Source: Pseudomonas sp. RIT-PI-r
GTDB lineage: Bacteria; Pseudomonadota; Gammaproteobacteria; Pseudomonadales; Pseudomonadaceae
Length of the DNA: 64,000 nt
Assembly (NCBI RefSeq): GCF_001297015.1
Contig: NZ_LIGE01000005.1
Location: forward strand, 25,089-89,088
Direction of reading: 5' to 3'
The notes under the pieces are model-generated. The model did not search any database and was not told the DNA's origin. It worked only from the letters and a program-made list of their open reading frames with translations. The translations under genes were made by a program, and so were the position numbers. Positions 17,919 through 25,963 of this stretch are shown here, one piece after another (positions within the stretch are counted from its first letter, which is position 1; each line of letters opens with the position of its first letter).

Positions 17919-19322
17919 CTAACGAGCAGCAACCGCCTGGGTAGTGGCATCAGTGAAATCAAAAACCTTGCCACCCTGCGCCGAGGCAAATTGCTGAGCC
18001 TGCCCCTTGAGCAAAAACGCACTCAACCGTCCCTTCGCATCACTGGCAAACCACGCCTGCTCAGCCAGCAACTTGATCCCGCTGTCACTGGCCTGCGCAT
18101 AAACCGCACGGACGTTTTTGCCTTCCTGCTTCAACGCCGCCAGCGCCGTGAACGCCTCTTGCGCCGAGGCGTATTGGCGCACCTTGTCTTCGCCGCGCAC
18201 CCAGATTTCCGCGACATGGCTGAAGTCAGTAATCGCTTTACCGGTCGCCGCATCCGTCGCCTGCAACGGCGTCTGCGCGTAGTTCGCCAGTTGCGCCGTG
18301 TAATCCAGGTTCGACGCCTTGAACGCCGCACGGATGTATTGGTCGTCAATGAAGTTGTTCAGATCAAGCCCGCGATCAGCCTTCTTCAGCAGCTTCAACG
18401 TATCAATCGCGGTGCCCACCGCCTGGCGATATTCCGGCTTCCAGCTCAGGTCGCGGGTCTGTACGCCGAGCGGGCCGTGGAACAGGTAGTTCACCTCAGC
18501 ATCGACGCCGGTCACTTTGGCGATCAGCTCGCTGTATTTCTCCGGCTCCGCCGCCAGCAACTGATTGGCCTCGATACTCGCGCGCAGGTAAGCGACGACG
18601 ACTTCCGGGTACTTCTTCGCATACGCCTGATCCACCAGCGCACCGTGGAACGTCGGCGCATTCGCCTGAGCACCGTCATAAATCTTGCGGGCGAAACCCC
18701 GGCTCGGGAACAGTTCGGCGAACGGCACAAAATCGGCGTGGGCGTCGATCTTGCCGGCCTGCAACGCCGAGCCGGCGACTTCCGGCGGCTGGGCGATGAT
18801 GTTGACATCCTTGAGCGGATCCCAGCCCTGCGCCGCCACGGCACGCAGCAGCATGCCGTGGGCGGTGGAGGCGAACGGCACGGAAATCGTCTTGCCTTTG
18901 AGTTCGCTGAGCGCCTGCACGCCGGACGCGCTCGGCACGACGATGCCGTTGCCGCTGCCCTTGATGCTCCCCGACAGCACGCTGATGAACAGGCTGTGCT
19001 TGCCGGCGGTTTCAAAAGCGACGCCGTTGAATGCGCCGGGGAAATCAGCCATGGCACCGAAGTCGAGTTTGCCGGCGACCATCTCGTTGGTCAGCGGTGC
19101 GCCGCTGGTGAAGTTCTTCCACTGCACGTCGTACTTCGCGTCTTTGTAGGGGCCGTCGTGGGGCAGGTATTTGTCGAGCAGGCCCAGTTCACGAATCAAC
19201 AAGCCGCCAGCGGCGCAATTGATGGTGGTGTCCTGGGTGCCGATGGCGATGCGGATGGTTTCAGCCGAGGCCGACAAAGTGAACGAAGCCAGTACCAGAC
19301 CGGCGATTGCTGCACGCAACAT
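17919..19322 (-). CDS. ABC substrate-binding protein (sulfonate/nitrate type) with C-terminal extension
   Basis: A 467-residue periplasmic binding protein with signal peptide MLRAAIAGLVLASFTLSASA and a SsuA/NrtA-like core (IRIAIGTQDTTINCAAGGLLIRELGLLDKYLP, GKLDFGAMADFPGAFNG, ISVPFASTAHGMLLRAVA). The core covers about 330 residues; a further 130 or so residues (AATGKAITDFSHVAEIWVRGEDKVRQYA through FASAQGGKVFDFTDA) are extra and vaguely recall NosL-type domains. The start is the ATG at 19322, eight bases from GAGGGG; an ATG at 19343 lacks a ribosome site. It should deliver an anionic solute to the adjacent permease. Confidence 0.9.
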   Translation of the reverse strand: MLRAAIAGLVLASFTLSASAETIRIAIGTQDTTINCAAGGLLIRELGLLDKYLPHDGPYKDAKYDVQWKNFTSGAPLTNEMVAGKLDFGAMADFPGAFNGVAFETAGKHSLFISVLSGSIKGSGNGIVVPSASGVQALSELKGKTISVPFASTAHGMLLRAVAAQGWDPLKDVNIIAQPPEVAGSALQAGKIDAHADFVPFAELFPSRGFARKIYDGAQANAPTFHGALVDQAYAKKYPEVVVAYLRASIEANQLLAAEPEKYSELIAKVTGVDAEVNYLFHGPLGVQTRDLSWKPEYRQAVGTAIDTLKLLKKADRGLDLNNFIDDQYIRAAFKASNLDYTAQLANYAQTPLQATDAATGKAITDFSHVAEIWVRGEDKVRQYASAQEAFTALAALKQEGKNVRAVYAQASDSGIKLLAEQAWFASDAKGRLSAFLLKGQAQQFASAQGGKVFDFTDATTQAVAAR

Positions 19323-19447
19323 GGTTGTTTCCCCTCGAATCATTTATTTGAGTTCGTCTCCGCCGCGATCAGGGCGCGGTGGGAAACGAGGGGTTTTCGG
19401 TGAATCCAGCGTCCGGTGTTTCCGGATGGCTTTGCGGTATCTGGGCC

Positions 19448-19566
19448 GGCCTCATCGCTGGCAAGTCGAATCGTCGCACCGCAGCTCCCACAGGGATTTG
19501 CGGTGGGACCTAAATTTTGCAAACAGCCGAGAAACCTGTGGGAGCTGGCTTGCCAGCGATGAGGCC
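19448..19566. repeat. REP doublet, GGCCTCATCGCTGGCAAG family
   Basis: Inverted pair with outer arms GGCCTCATCGCTGGCAAG and complement and inner CCCACAGG arms, located between the ferredoxin and the binding-protein gene. The same family is at 42451-42553. Confidence 0.88.
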
Positions 19567-19573
19567 CTTTCAA

Positions 19574-19819
19574 TCAACGCAATAAATAGGGAATGTCGAC
19601 TTTGACGGCGCCCGTCGGGCAATCCTTCTCGCACGGCATGCAGTACCAGCATTCGTCGAACGCCATGTAGGCCTTCTGCGTTGCCGGATTGATCGCCAGC
19701 AAGTCCATCGGGCAGACATCCACGCACACGGTGCAGCCCTTTTCGGCGATGCATTTGTCCTCGTCCACGGTGACGGGCGCGTTGGAGCGGAAGAAGACTT
19801 CCTGAGCTTGATAGGCCAT
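19574..19819 (-). CDS. AprB-like ferredoxin, two [4Fe-4S] clusters
   Basis: An 81-residue ferredoxin with two cysteine sets, DKCIAEKGCTVCVDVCPMD (residues about 22-40) and DECWYCMPCEKDCPTGAV (about 56-73). The spacing and the ECWYC segment resemble the ferredoxin domain of AprB, the beta subunit of adenylylsulfate reductase, but the AprB C-terminal tail is missing. It lies 26 bases after the AprA-like flavoprotein and is expected to pass electrons to or from its FAD. The real physiological reaction is unknown. Confidence 0.88.
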   Translation of the reverse strand: MAYQAQEVFFRSNAPVTVDEDKCIAEKGCTVCVDVCPMDLLAINPATQKAYMAFDECWYCMPCEKDCPTGAVKVDIPYLLR

Positions 19820-19845
19820 GGTTCGGACTCTCTTTTAGTAGTGCA

Positions 19846-21576
19846 TCAAGCGGCGAAAGCGCCGACCCGCAAGCGGTCGTAGGCCTGCATTTCTTCAGCA
19901 TCGAGCGGAATGATGTAAGGTTCGACGGCTTTCTTGAAACTGGTCATCTGGCCGTCGTCGCCCTTCTTCAGATGGCAATGGCAGAACCATTCGCTATCGT
20001 TGCGCTGCGGGTGGTCGACGCGATAGTGGTACAAACCCCAGCGGCTTTCGGCGCGGAACAACGAGGCACGGGCGGCCATTTCGGCGCAGTCGCGGATCAC
20101 GCTGGTTTCCATGGCGCGCATCAGTTCATGGGCGTTGTTGGCTTTCATCTGATCGAGATCGCGTTCGATGTCGCTGAAGCGCTGTAGACCGATCTGCATC
20201 TTTTTGGTCACTTTCGGCGGCTGCAGGTAATCGTTGACGAAGCGCCGCAGCTTGTACTCGACCTGTGCTGGCGGCAGACCGTGTTCGCGATCCAGCGGTG
20301 CATAGACCCGTGCCTTCTCCTTCTCGATCTGCTCGTTATCCAGCGCAGAAAACTCGCGCCCAGCGACAAAATCGGCGGCGTTGTTCCCGGCAAACCAGCC
20401 GTAGGTGAAGGCGCCGAGCATGTAGTTGTGCGGCACGGCAGCCATGTCACCCGCCGAATACAAGCCTTTCACCGACGTCTCGGCGCGTTCGTTGACCCAC
20501 ACGCCAGACGCCGAGTGGCCGCTGCAAAAACCGATTTCGGAGATGTGCATTTCGACCATTTGCGTGCGGTAGTCGGTGCCGCGATTGGCGTGGAACTGGC
20601 CGCGACTCGGGCGCTCATTGCTGTGCAGGATTTCCTCGATGTTCTGGATGGTTTCTTCGGCCAGGTGATCGAGCTTGAGAAACACCGGGCCGTTGCCGCT
20701 CTCCAGTTCCTGGTGGAACTCCCACATCATCTGCCCGCTCCAGTAGTCGCACTCGATGAAGCGTTCGCCCTTGTTGTTCGCGGTGTAGCCGCCCAGCGGG
20801 CCGGTGACGTAGGCGCAGGCCGGGCCGTTGTAATCCTTGATCAACGGGTTGATCTGGAAGCATTCGAGGTTGGCCAGTTCGGCGCCGGCGTGATAGGCCA
20901 TCGCGTAGCCGTCGCCGGCGTTGGTCGGGTTTTCGTAGGTGCCCATCAGGTAGCCCGACGACGGCAAACCCAGGCGTCCGGCAGCACCGCAGGCGAGGAT
21001 CACCGCTTTGGCCTTGATCACATGGAAGTCGGCGGTGCGGCAATCGAAGCCCATCACACCGTTGACGGCGCCCTCCTCGTCAGTCAGCAACCGCGTGCAG
21101 ACGAGGCGATTGGTGATGCTCACCCGGGCGCGTTTCAACTGGCGATAAAGGACCTTTTTGATGTCGTGCCCTTCCGGCATCGGCAGCACGTAGGCGCCCA
21201 TGTGGTGGACTTTTTTAACCGCGTAATCGCCGGTTTCGTCCTTCTCGAACTTCACGCCCCAGCGATCAAGCTGTTCGATGGTTTCAAAGCTGTGAGTGGC
21301 GTAAGCGTAAACGGCGGCCTGATTGACGATGCCGTCGTTGGCGATGGTGATTTCCTTGGTGTACTGCTCAGGCGTCGAGTGGCCGGGAATGATCGCGTTG
21401 TTCAGACCGTCCATGCCCATGCTGATCGCGCCGCTGCGTTTGACGTTGGCCTTGTCGACCAGCAACACGCGCAGATCACGGTTGTTTTCTTTGGCCTTGA
21501 TCGCGGCCATCGGCCCGGCAGTGCCGCCGCCGATGACGACGATGTCGTATTCCTGTTCAAGCACGTTGCGGGTCAT
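19846..21576 (-). CDS. AprA-like FAD-dependent oxidoreductase
   Basis: A 576-residue flavoprotein of the fumarate reductase/succinate dehydrogenase/AprA superfamily. The FAD-binding Rossmann motif VVIGGGTAG is at about residues 13-21, with a second FAD segment at GLYSAGDMAAVPHNYMLGAFTYGWFAG, and a C-terminal helical part ending RAESRWGLYHYRVDHPQRNDSEWFCHCHLKK that looks like the AprA C-terminus. Together with the AprB-like ferredoxin it forms a two-subunit redox enzyme in a bacterium not expected to respire sulfate. Its start overlaps the GntR stop by four bases. Substrate unknown; a transported organic or inorganic anion is plausible. Confidence 0.88.
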   Translation of the reverse strand: MTRNVLEQEYDIVVIGGGTAGPMAAIKAKENNRDLRVLLVDKANVKRSGAISMGMDGLNNAIIPGHSTPEQYTKEITIANDGIVNQAAVYAYATHSFETIEQLDRWGVKFEKDETGDYAVKKVHHMGAYVLPMPEGHDIKKVLYRQLKRARVSITNRLVCTRLLTDEEGAVNGVMGFDCRTADFHVIKAKAVILACGAAGRLGLPSSGYLMGTYENPTNAGDGYAMAYHAGAELANLECFQINPLIKDYNGPACAYVTGPLGGYTANNKGERFIECDYWSGQMMWEFHQELESGNGPVFLKLDHLAEETIQNIEEILHSNERPSRGQFHANRGTDYRTQMVEMHISEIGFCSGHSASGVWVNERAETSVKGLYSAGDMAAVPHNYMLGAFTYGWFAGNNAADFVAGREFSALDNEQIEKEKARVYAPLDREHGLPPAQVEYKLRRFVNDYLQPPKVTKKMQIGLQRFSDIERDLDQMKANNAHELMRAMETSVIRDCAEMAARASLFRAESRWGLYHYRVDHPQRNDSEWFCHCHLKKGDDGQMTSFKKAVEPYIIPLDAEEMQAYDRLRVGAFAA

Positions 21577-22328
21577 GCCTGCTCCCCTTTTTGCCGGTCG
21601 ATCCGCAGGCGGTACTGGAACGCATCGCCACGGTAGTAAAGGTATTCGAAGTCCAGCGGCTGGCCTTGCGCGTCGTGGGTCAGACGCTCGATGCGCATGA
21701 TCGGCGAGCCGGCCTCGACGTTCAGCGCCTGGGTCAAGTCGCTGTCGGCGAGCACCGCGTCGATGGCCAGATCGGCGTGGCCGAGGGCGATGCCGCAGTC
21801 ATTTTCGAGGATCAGGAAGATGTCGCGGGTGACCAGATCAGCCTTCTCCAGGCGCTCGCCGACGGCTTTGGGCAGGTAGGTGATTTCCAGCGAGATCGGC
21901 TCACGGTTGATCAGCCGTACGCGTTTGATTTGCGTGACGATCTCGCCCTCGGCGACCTGCAAACGTTCGGCGACACGCTTGTCGGCGGGGATGAATTTGA
22001 AACTGCGCAGGCGGTTGATCACCTCGTAGCCACGGCCGGTCATGGACTCGGCGAGGCCTTGCAGGCTGCTGACGTTTTGAAAGGTTTTCGGCTTGGCGAC
22101 GAAGGTGCCTTTGCCGTGGATCTTGAAGATCAGCCCTTCCTTTTGCAGATCGCCGAGCGCCTGACGCACGGTGATGCGGCTGACTTTGAACAGCGCACCG
22201 AGTTCGCTTTCGGAAGGCATCTGGCTGTCTTGCGGGTATTCGCCATCGAGAATTCGCGCACGGAGGACATCGCGCAGTTGGGTGTGCAGCGGAACGCTAC
22301 TGAGGGAGAGAACGTTATCGGTCATCAC
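21573..22328 (-). CDS. GntR family regulator, HutC/UTRA subfamily
   Basis: A 251-residue regulator: N-terminal winged helix (PLHTQLRDVLRARILDGEYPQDSQMPSESELGALFKVSRITVRQALGDLQKEGLI) and a UTRA ligand-binding domain (VLADSDLTQALNVEAGSPIMRIERL in its second half). It is the first gene of the redox/ABC cluster and is coupled to the flavoprotein gene. Two start codons are adjacent (22328 and 22325). Palindromic boxes just upstream suggest autoregulation; the ligand is probably the transported substrate or a metabolite of it. Confidence 0.92.
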   Translation of the reverse strand: MMTDNVLSLSSVPLHTQLRDVLRARILDGEYPQDSQMPSESELGALFKVSRITVRQALGDLQKEGLIFKIHGKGTFVAKPKTFQNVSSLQGLAESMTGRGYEVINRLRSFKFIPADKRVAERLQVAEGEIVTQIKRVRLINREPISLEITYLPKAVGERLEKADLVTRDIFLILENDCGIALGHADLAIDAVLADSDLTQALNVEAGSPIMRIERLTHDAQGQPLDFEYLYYRGDAFQYRLRIDRQKGEQA

Positions 22329-22338
22329 GGGATCACTT

Positions 22339-22378
22339 GTTATAACGAGTTATGACGTGATCTTAGGGTTGTTATGAC
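22339..22378 (-). promoter_or_regulatory. Candidate GntR operator cluster
   Basis: Three related 8-base boxes, GTTATAAC (22339-22346, perfect palindrome), GTTATGAC (22349-22356) and GTTATGAC (22371-22378), lie immediately upstream of the GntR start. Closely spaced palindromes of this kind fit autoregulation by a HutC-type repressor. No experimental match is known to me. Confidence 0.5.
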
Positions 22379-22433
22379 GAGGTTGAGAAATATTGTTTGG
22401 GCATAACCTTAGATACTTCACACGATCGCTTCT

Positions 22434-22526
22434 TGTAGGAGTGAGCCTGCTCGCGATAGCGGTGTATCAGATACGAATCCGGTGCGTGACACACCGCTAT
22501 CGCGAGCAGGCGAAGGCCTACAGGGG
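22434..22526. repeat. REP doublet with degenerate right arm
   Basis: Copy of the GTAGGAGTGAGCCTGC family; the right arm reads GCGAGCAGGCGAAGGCCTACAGG rather than the expected complement, so the outer pairing is partly lost. It lies between the GntR promoter and the end of the oxidoreductase gene. Confidence 0.85.
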
Positions 22527-22535
22527 AATTGTGTG

Positions 22536-23504
22536 CTACTGGCGTTTGAGGATCTGGTCCATGACCCAGTCGGTCTTGAGCGCTTGTTCGGCGACGGCGG
22601 GATATTGTGAACCACCACGAATGTGAGCATTCATGCCCAGCACGTGATGCCACTGAATATGTTCGTGATGCGGGATTTCCAGGCTGATGATTTCATCGGC
22701 ATGCAACTGCACGGGATGCTCATCAAACACCGAAAAACTGATCCGCCCGAGACTACCAATGATTTCGACCCGATCCTCACGCCGATCCGCGACAAAACTC
22801 CAGCACCCCATACCCAACGCCCCGGAGGCAAACCGCCAACTGGCGCTGACGGCATCTTCCGCTGCATATAAGCCGGCCTGACGCGCGGTGAATCCGGCGA
22901 CTTCAACAATGTCGCCGAGCAGATACTGGAACAGGTCAAAACCATGACTGGCCAGATCAGCGAAGTAACCGCCCCCGGCCACCGCCGGATCGGTACGCCA
23001 GTTGTCGCGACCGTCCAGATCCGCCGGCGACGGCGCTTTGGTCAACGTCCAGCTCAGGTGCCGAACCTCACCGATGCGTCCCTCCTCCAGCCACTGCCGC
23101 ACTTGCGCAAAGCGCGGCAACGAGCGGCGGTAGTAGGACACAAACAAGTGCAATCCGGCCTCGGCAAACACCTGCTGCATCTCGCGGCTTTGTCCGGCAT
23201 TCAGCGCCATCGGTTTTTCGACGCAGCAATGCTTGCCAGCGGCAGCGACTTTCAGGCTGTAGGCGTGATGGCTGTCGGGCGGCGTGGCGATGTACACCGC
23301 GTCGACCTCGGGATCGTTGATCAGCGCATCGACGTCGGTGTAGACGCGGTCGATGCCATGACGCAAAGCGTAATCGCTGACCGCTTCAAGCCGTCGGCCC
23401 ATCACCGCCACCAGCGCCGAACCGGGCGCCTTGTAAAAGGCCGGCCCGCTCTTGCGTTCAGCGACGCTGCCACAACCGATCATGCCCCAGCGCACCACGT
23501 CCAT
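22536..23504 (-). CDS. Gfo/Idh/MocA family oxidoreductase
   Basis: A 322-residue NAD(P)-dependent oxidoreductase: Rossmann motif WGMIGCGSVAERKSGPAFYK at the N-terminus, and the family EKP motif in HCCVEKPMALNAGQSREM at about residue 95. A GGGYFADLASHGFDLFQYLLGD stretch carries the conserved His of the C-terminal substrate domain. Members oxidise or reduce sugars, inositols and related compounds; the substrate is not evident. It starts 10 bases after the DyP peroxidase gene and is probably co-transcribed with it. Confidence 0.9.
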   Translation of the reverse strand: MDVVRWGMIGCGSVAERKSGPAFYKAPGSALVAVMGRRLEAVSDYALRHGIDRVYTDVDALINDPEVDAVYIATPPDSHHAYSLKVAAAGKHCCVEKPMALNAGQSREMQQVFAEAGLHLFVSYYRRSLPRFAQVRQWLEEGRIGEVRHLSWTLTKAPSPADLDGRDNWRTDPAVAGGGYFADLASHGFDLFQYLLGDIVEVAGFTARQAGLYAAEDAVSASWRFASGALGMGCWSFVADRREDRVEIIGSLGRISFSVFDEHPVQLHADEIISLEIPHHEHIQWHHVLGMNAHIRGGSQYPAVAEQALKTDWVMDQILKRQ

Positions 23505-23514
23505 GTCTGTTCCT

Positions 23515-24402
23515 TTAGCCGATGCGCAACGCGCGCAGATCGAGGTGACCGTCCTTCAACGGTGGGCACCAGTAGTAGCCGCCAGTGATCGGTCGACTGA
23601 TGCGATACAAGCCATCGGTGATGCCGTCTTCCAGACCACTCATACGGCGCAGTTGCGCCTCGAAGGCATCCAGCGAGAAACCGAAAGCGAGGAACATCAA
23701 ACCAGCGCGATCTCCTTCGATCCACGGCATCGAGCGGCGCACGACGAACGCTTCCGGGGCGAAGCTTTCCTGCGCGGTGCGTTTGACGTGGGCGGACACC
23801 GGCGCGTCGTCGATCTCTTCGTTGTCGCTGAGGCGACGGCCCATGATGTTGTCTTTGTCGTCGGCGGACAGTTTGTGGAAACCCTTGAGGTCATGCTGCC
23901 ACTGCTGGATCGCGGCGAAGCTGCCGCCGACCATGCCGTCAGTGCCGGCGCTTTGCAGGGCGGCGGCGATGGCGGCTTCGTCGTGCGGGTTTTCGGTGCC
24001 GTCTTCGTAACCGGTCAGGTCGTGGCCGTCCTTGTGGCGGAAGGCTTCCTGCATTTCTACCAGGCGCAGGGCCGGCGCCAGTGCGGCTTCGAGGGCGTTG
24101 CAACGGTTAAGCAGTTCACCACGGTCGACGCCGTGCAGCCAGACCCACAGCGTGTGCTGGGTCGACGGGTTCTCGACGCCGACGCCGGTCATGGCCGGGA
24201 AGCTGCGCAGGCCTTCAATTTGTACGTTGAGGGCCTTGGCCAGGGATTCACCGAAACCGACCACCGCCGACTTGCCGTCCACCTGATTCAGCAGATTGTC
24301 GATCGCTTGCGGCAGGGCTTCAGCCGATTCAAGGGCGAAAAACAGGTGACGTGCTTGCGCAGGAACTGGGGTGGCGAGAATGCCCGGCTGGTAGTAACTC
24401 AT
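23515..24402 (-). CDS. DyP-type haem peroxidase
   Basis: A 295-residue dye-decolourising peroxidase, probably class B (YfeX-like): it has no signal peptide and carries the GYEDGTEN motif at residues 131-138 (the family GxxDG, with the catalytic Asp), the probable proximal haem His in APVSAHVKRT, and the C-terminal GDRAGLMFLAFGFSLDAFEAQLRRM. It reduces hydrogen peroxide using organic donors in the cytoplasm. No encapsulin gene is nearby. The ATG at 24402 has GGAG upstream. Confidence 0.93.
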   Translation of the reverse strand: MSYYQPGILATPVPAQARHLFFALESAEALPQAIDNLLNQVDGKSAVVGFGESLAKALNVQIEGLRSFPAMTGVGVENPSTQHTLWVWLHGVDRGELLNRCNALEAALAPALRLVEMQEAFRHKDGHDLTGYEDGTENPHDEAAIAAALQSAGTDGMVGGSFAAIQQWQHDLKGFHKLSADDKDNIMGRRLSDNEEIDDAPVSAHVKRTAQESFAPEAFVVRRSMPWIEGDRAGLMFLAFGFSLDAFEAQLRRMSGLEDGITDGLYRISRPITGGYYWCPPLKDGHLDLRALRIG

Positions 24403-24478
24403 GTGAACTCCTTGGGAAAGTGCGCGGGAGTTTACCTGTGGCCGGAGGGTTTGTGTGGGTTTGGATGGAAGTCAAAAG

Positions 24479-24725
24479 CCCCTCACCCTAGCCCTCTCCC
24501 GGGGGGAGAGGGGACTGAATGGGGGATATTGAAGAGCTACGCCGACTTGAACGTGTATCGGTGAATCCATAATCGACAAAAATCTTTCAGGTCGATGTAC
24601 GACGAAAGACACTGCGGTCGGCCCCCTCTCTCAAGTCCATAATCGACGCAATTCTTCAGGTCGATGTAACTCGCAAGACACTGCGGTCGGCCCCCTCTCC
24701 CTCTGGGAGAGGGCTGGGGTGAGGG
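24479..24725. mobile_element. MITE-like element copy 2
   Basis: A 247-base element with ends CCCCTCACCCTAGCCCTCTC and the near-inverted GAGAGGGCTGGGGTGAGGG. The inside contains a duplicated unit, TCCATAATCGAC...CAGGTCGATGTA...GACACTGCGGTCGGCCCCCTCTC, once starting near 24566 and again near 24634. The right 70 bases form the 3' end of the AraC reading frame. Confidence 0.75.
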
Positions 24726-25765
24726 TTTGCGTCATTACGCCAGGCACTCGGGCTCATCCCGGTCCAACGCTTGAACGCCCGGCGAAAACTGCGCACATCG
24801 CTGTAGCCCACTTCCTCGGTAATCCGCTCAATCGGCATATCCGGATTGGCCAACAGACTCAGCGTCCGCGCCTGTCGCACCTGCTCCAGCAGCGCCTCGA
24901 ACGTCAGCGCATGCTCAGTCAAACGCCGGCGCAAGGTGCGGCTGCTCATGTTCAAGTCACCGGCAATCTTTTCGATATGGCTGCCAGAGGTCAAATCCCT
25001 GGCAATCGCCCGCTCGACCGCCTGAATCAGATCAAGCTTCTGATGCACCTGCGCCGCTTCCAGCTCCAGCAAGGCGACCGCCTGACGCAGCGCCAGCGAA
25101 TGGTGATTGGGCAGGTTCACGTCAAGCCACTGCGCATCGATCAGCATGCGGTTGTGCAGGCAACCGAAACGCACCTGCGGCCCCAGCAAGCGATGGTATT
25201 CACTCAGATAACTCGGCGCGGCATGCACGAATTCCACGGCGATCGCTTTGAACTGCTCGCCAACCAGTGCGCGGCCATACACCAGCAGACTGGCGAAGAA
25301 CTCCTCGACGGCAAACACCTGCACATCGGCGAATGGCAGGCGGCATTCAGCATCCAGATGCACCTGCGCACCGACCACGTCGACGCTCGACACCACAATC
25401 CCGCCCGAGGTGTGCTGGTGGCGAATCCCCAGCGCAAAGGCGTCGCGCAGGGTTTTGCACAACGACAGCACATGCCCGAGCAACCCGAGTGTGCCGAGTA
25501 CATTCTGTGCGCCCACCCATAGGCCCAGACCCTGATTGGGCAGCACTTTGAGCGCGCGTTGAATCATCGCCACGGCCTGGCGATAGGAAATCCGCTGCGT
25601 CGGATCCTGTAAGTCTTCCAGCGTAAAACCCAGGCCACGGCACAGGCTTTCGGGATCGATGCCCTTGTTCTGCACGACTTCGGCGAGGGTTTGCAGAAGA
25701 AACGGCGAGACCAGCGCCAGTTCGAAAGTAGGGTCTTGTACTTTTACATTCATGGGGGATGACAT
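24656..25765 (-). CDS. AraC family regulator (SphR/OruR-like)
   Basis: A 369-residue regulator with an N-terminal arabinose-binding-like domain (residues about 20-210, with RISYRQAVAMIQRALKVLPNQGLGLWVG) and a C-terminal AraC double helix-turn-helix (IEKIAGDLNMSSRTLRRRLTEHALTFEALLEQVRQARTLSLL, then ITEEVGYSDVRSFRRAFKRWTGMSPSAWR). The last 23 residues are read from the terminal repeat of the adjacent MITE-like element and are not family sequence. It is divergent from a SphA-like gene; in P. aeruginosa sphR and sphA are neighbours, so sphingosine sensing is possible. ATG at 25753 is an alternative start. Confidence 0.85.
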   Translation of the reverse strand: MSSPMNVKVQDPTFELALVSPFLLQTLAEVVQNKGIDPESLCRGLGFTLEDLQDPTQRISYRQAVAMIQRALKVLPNQGLGLWVGAQNVLGTLGLLGHVLSLCKTLRDAFALGIRHQHTSGGIVVSSVDVVGAQVHLDAECRLPFADVQVFAVEEFFASLLVYGRALVGEQFKAIAVEFVHAAPSYLSEYHRLLGPQVRFGCLHNRMLIDAQWLDVNLPNHHSLALRQAVALLELEAAQVHQKLDLIQAVERAIARDLTSGSHIEKIAGDLNMSSRTLRRRLTEHALTFEALLEQVRQARTLSLLANPDMPIERITEEVGYSDVRSFRRAFKRWTGMSPSAWRNDANPHPSPLPEGEGADRSVLRVTST

Positions 25766-25963
25766 TCCGGATCACGCTTGATTGTTATTTTTGTTACCGG
25801 TTATGTCGAAGGAAGTTAGCACAGGGTTTGCCAGCTGTCCGCAGAAGTCCCCCTCAGTGTCCGCCAAAACCCTGCCCCGCCGGGCGCCAAGCGCTTATTT
25901 CTAGAGTGCCGGGCGCACTGCGTGCCGGCGTTGCGCCAAAACACAATAATAATGAGGACGGAT

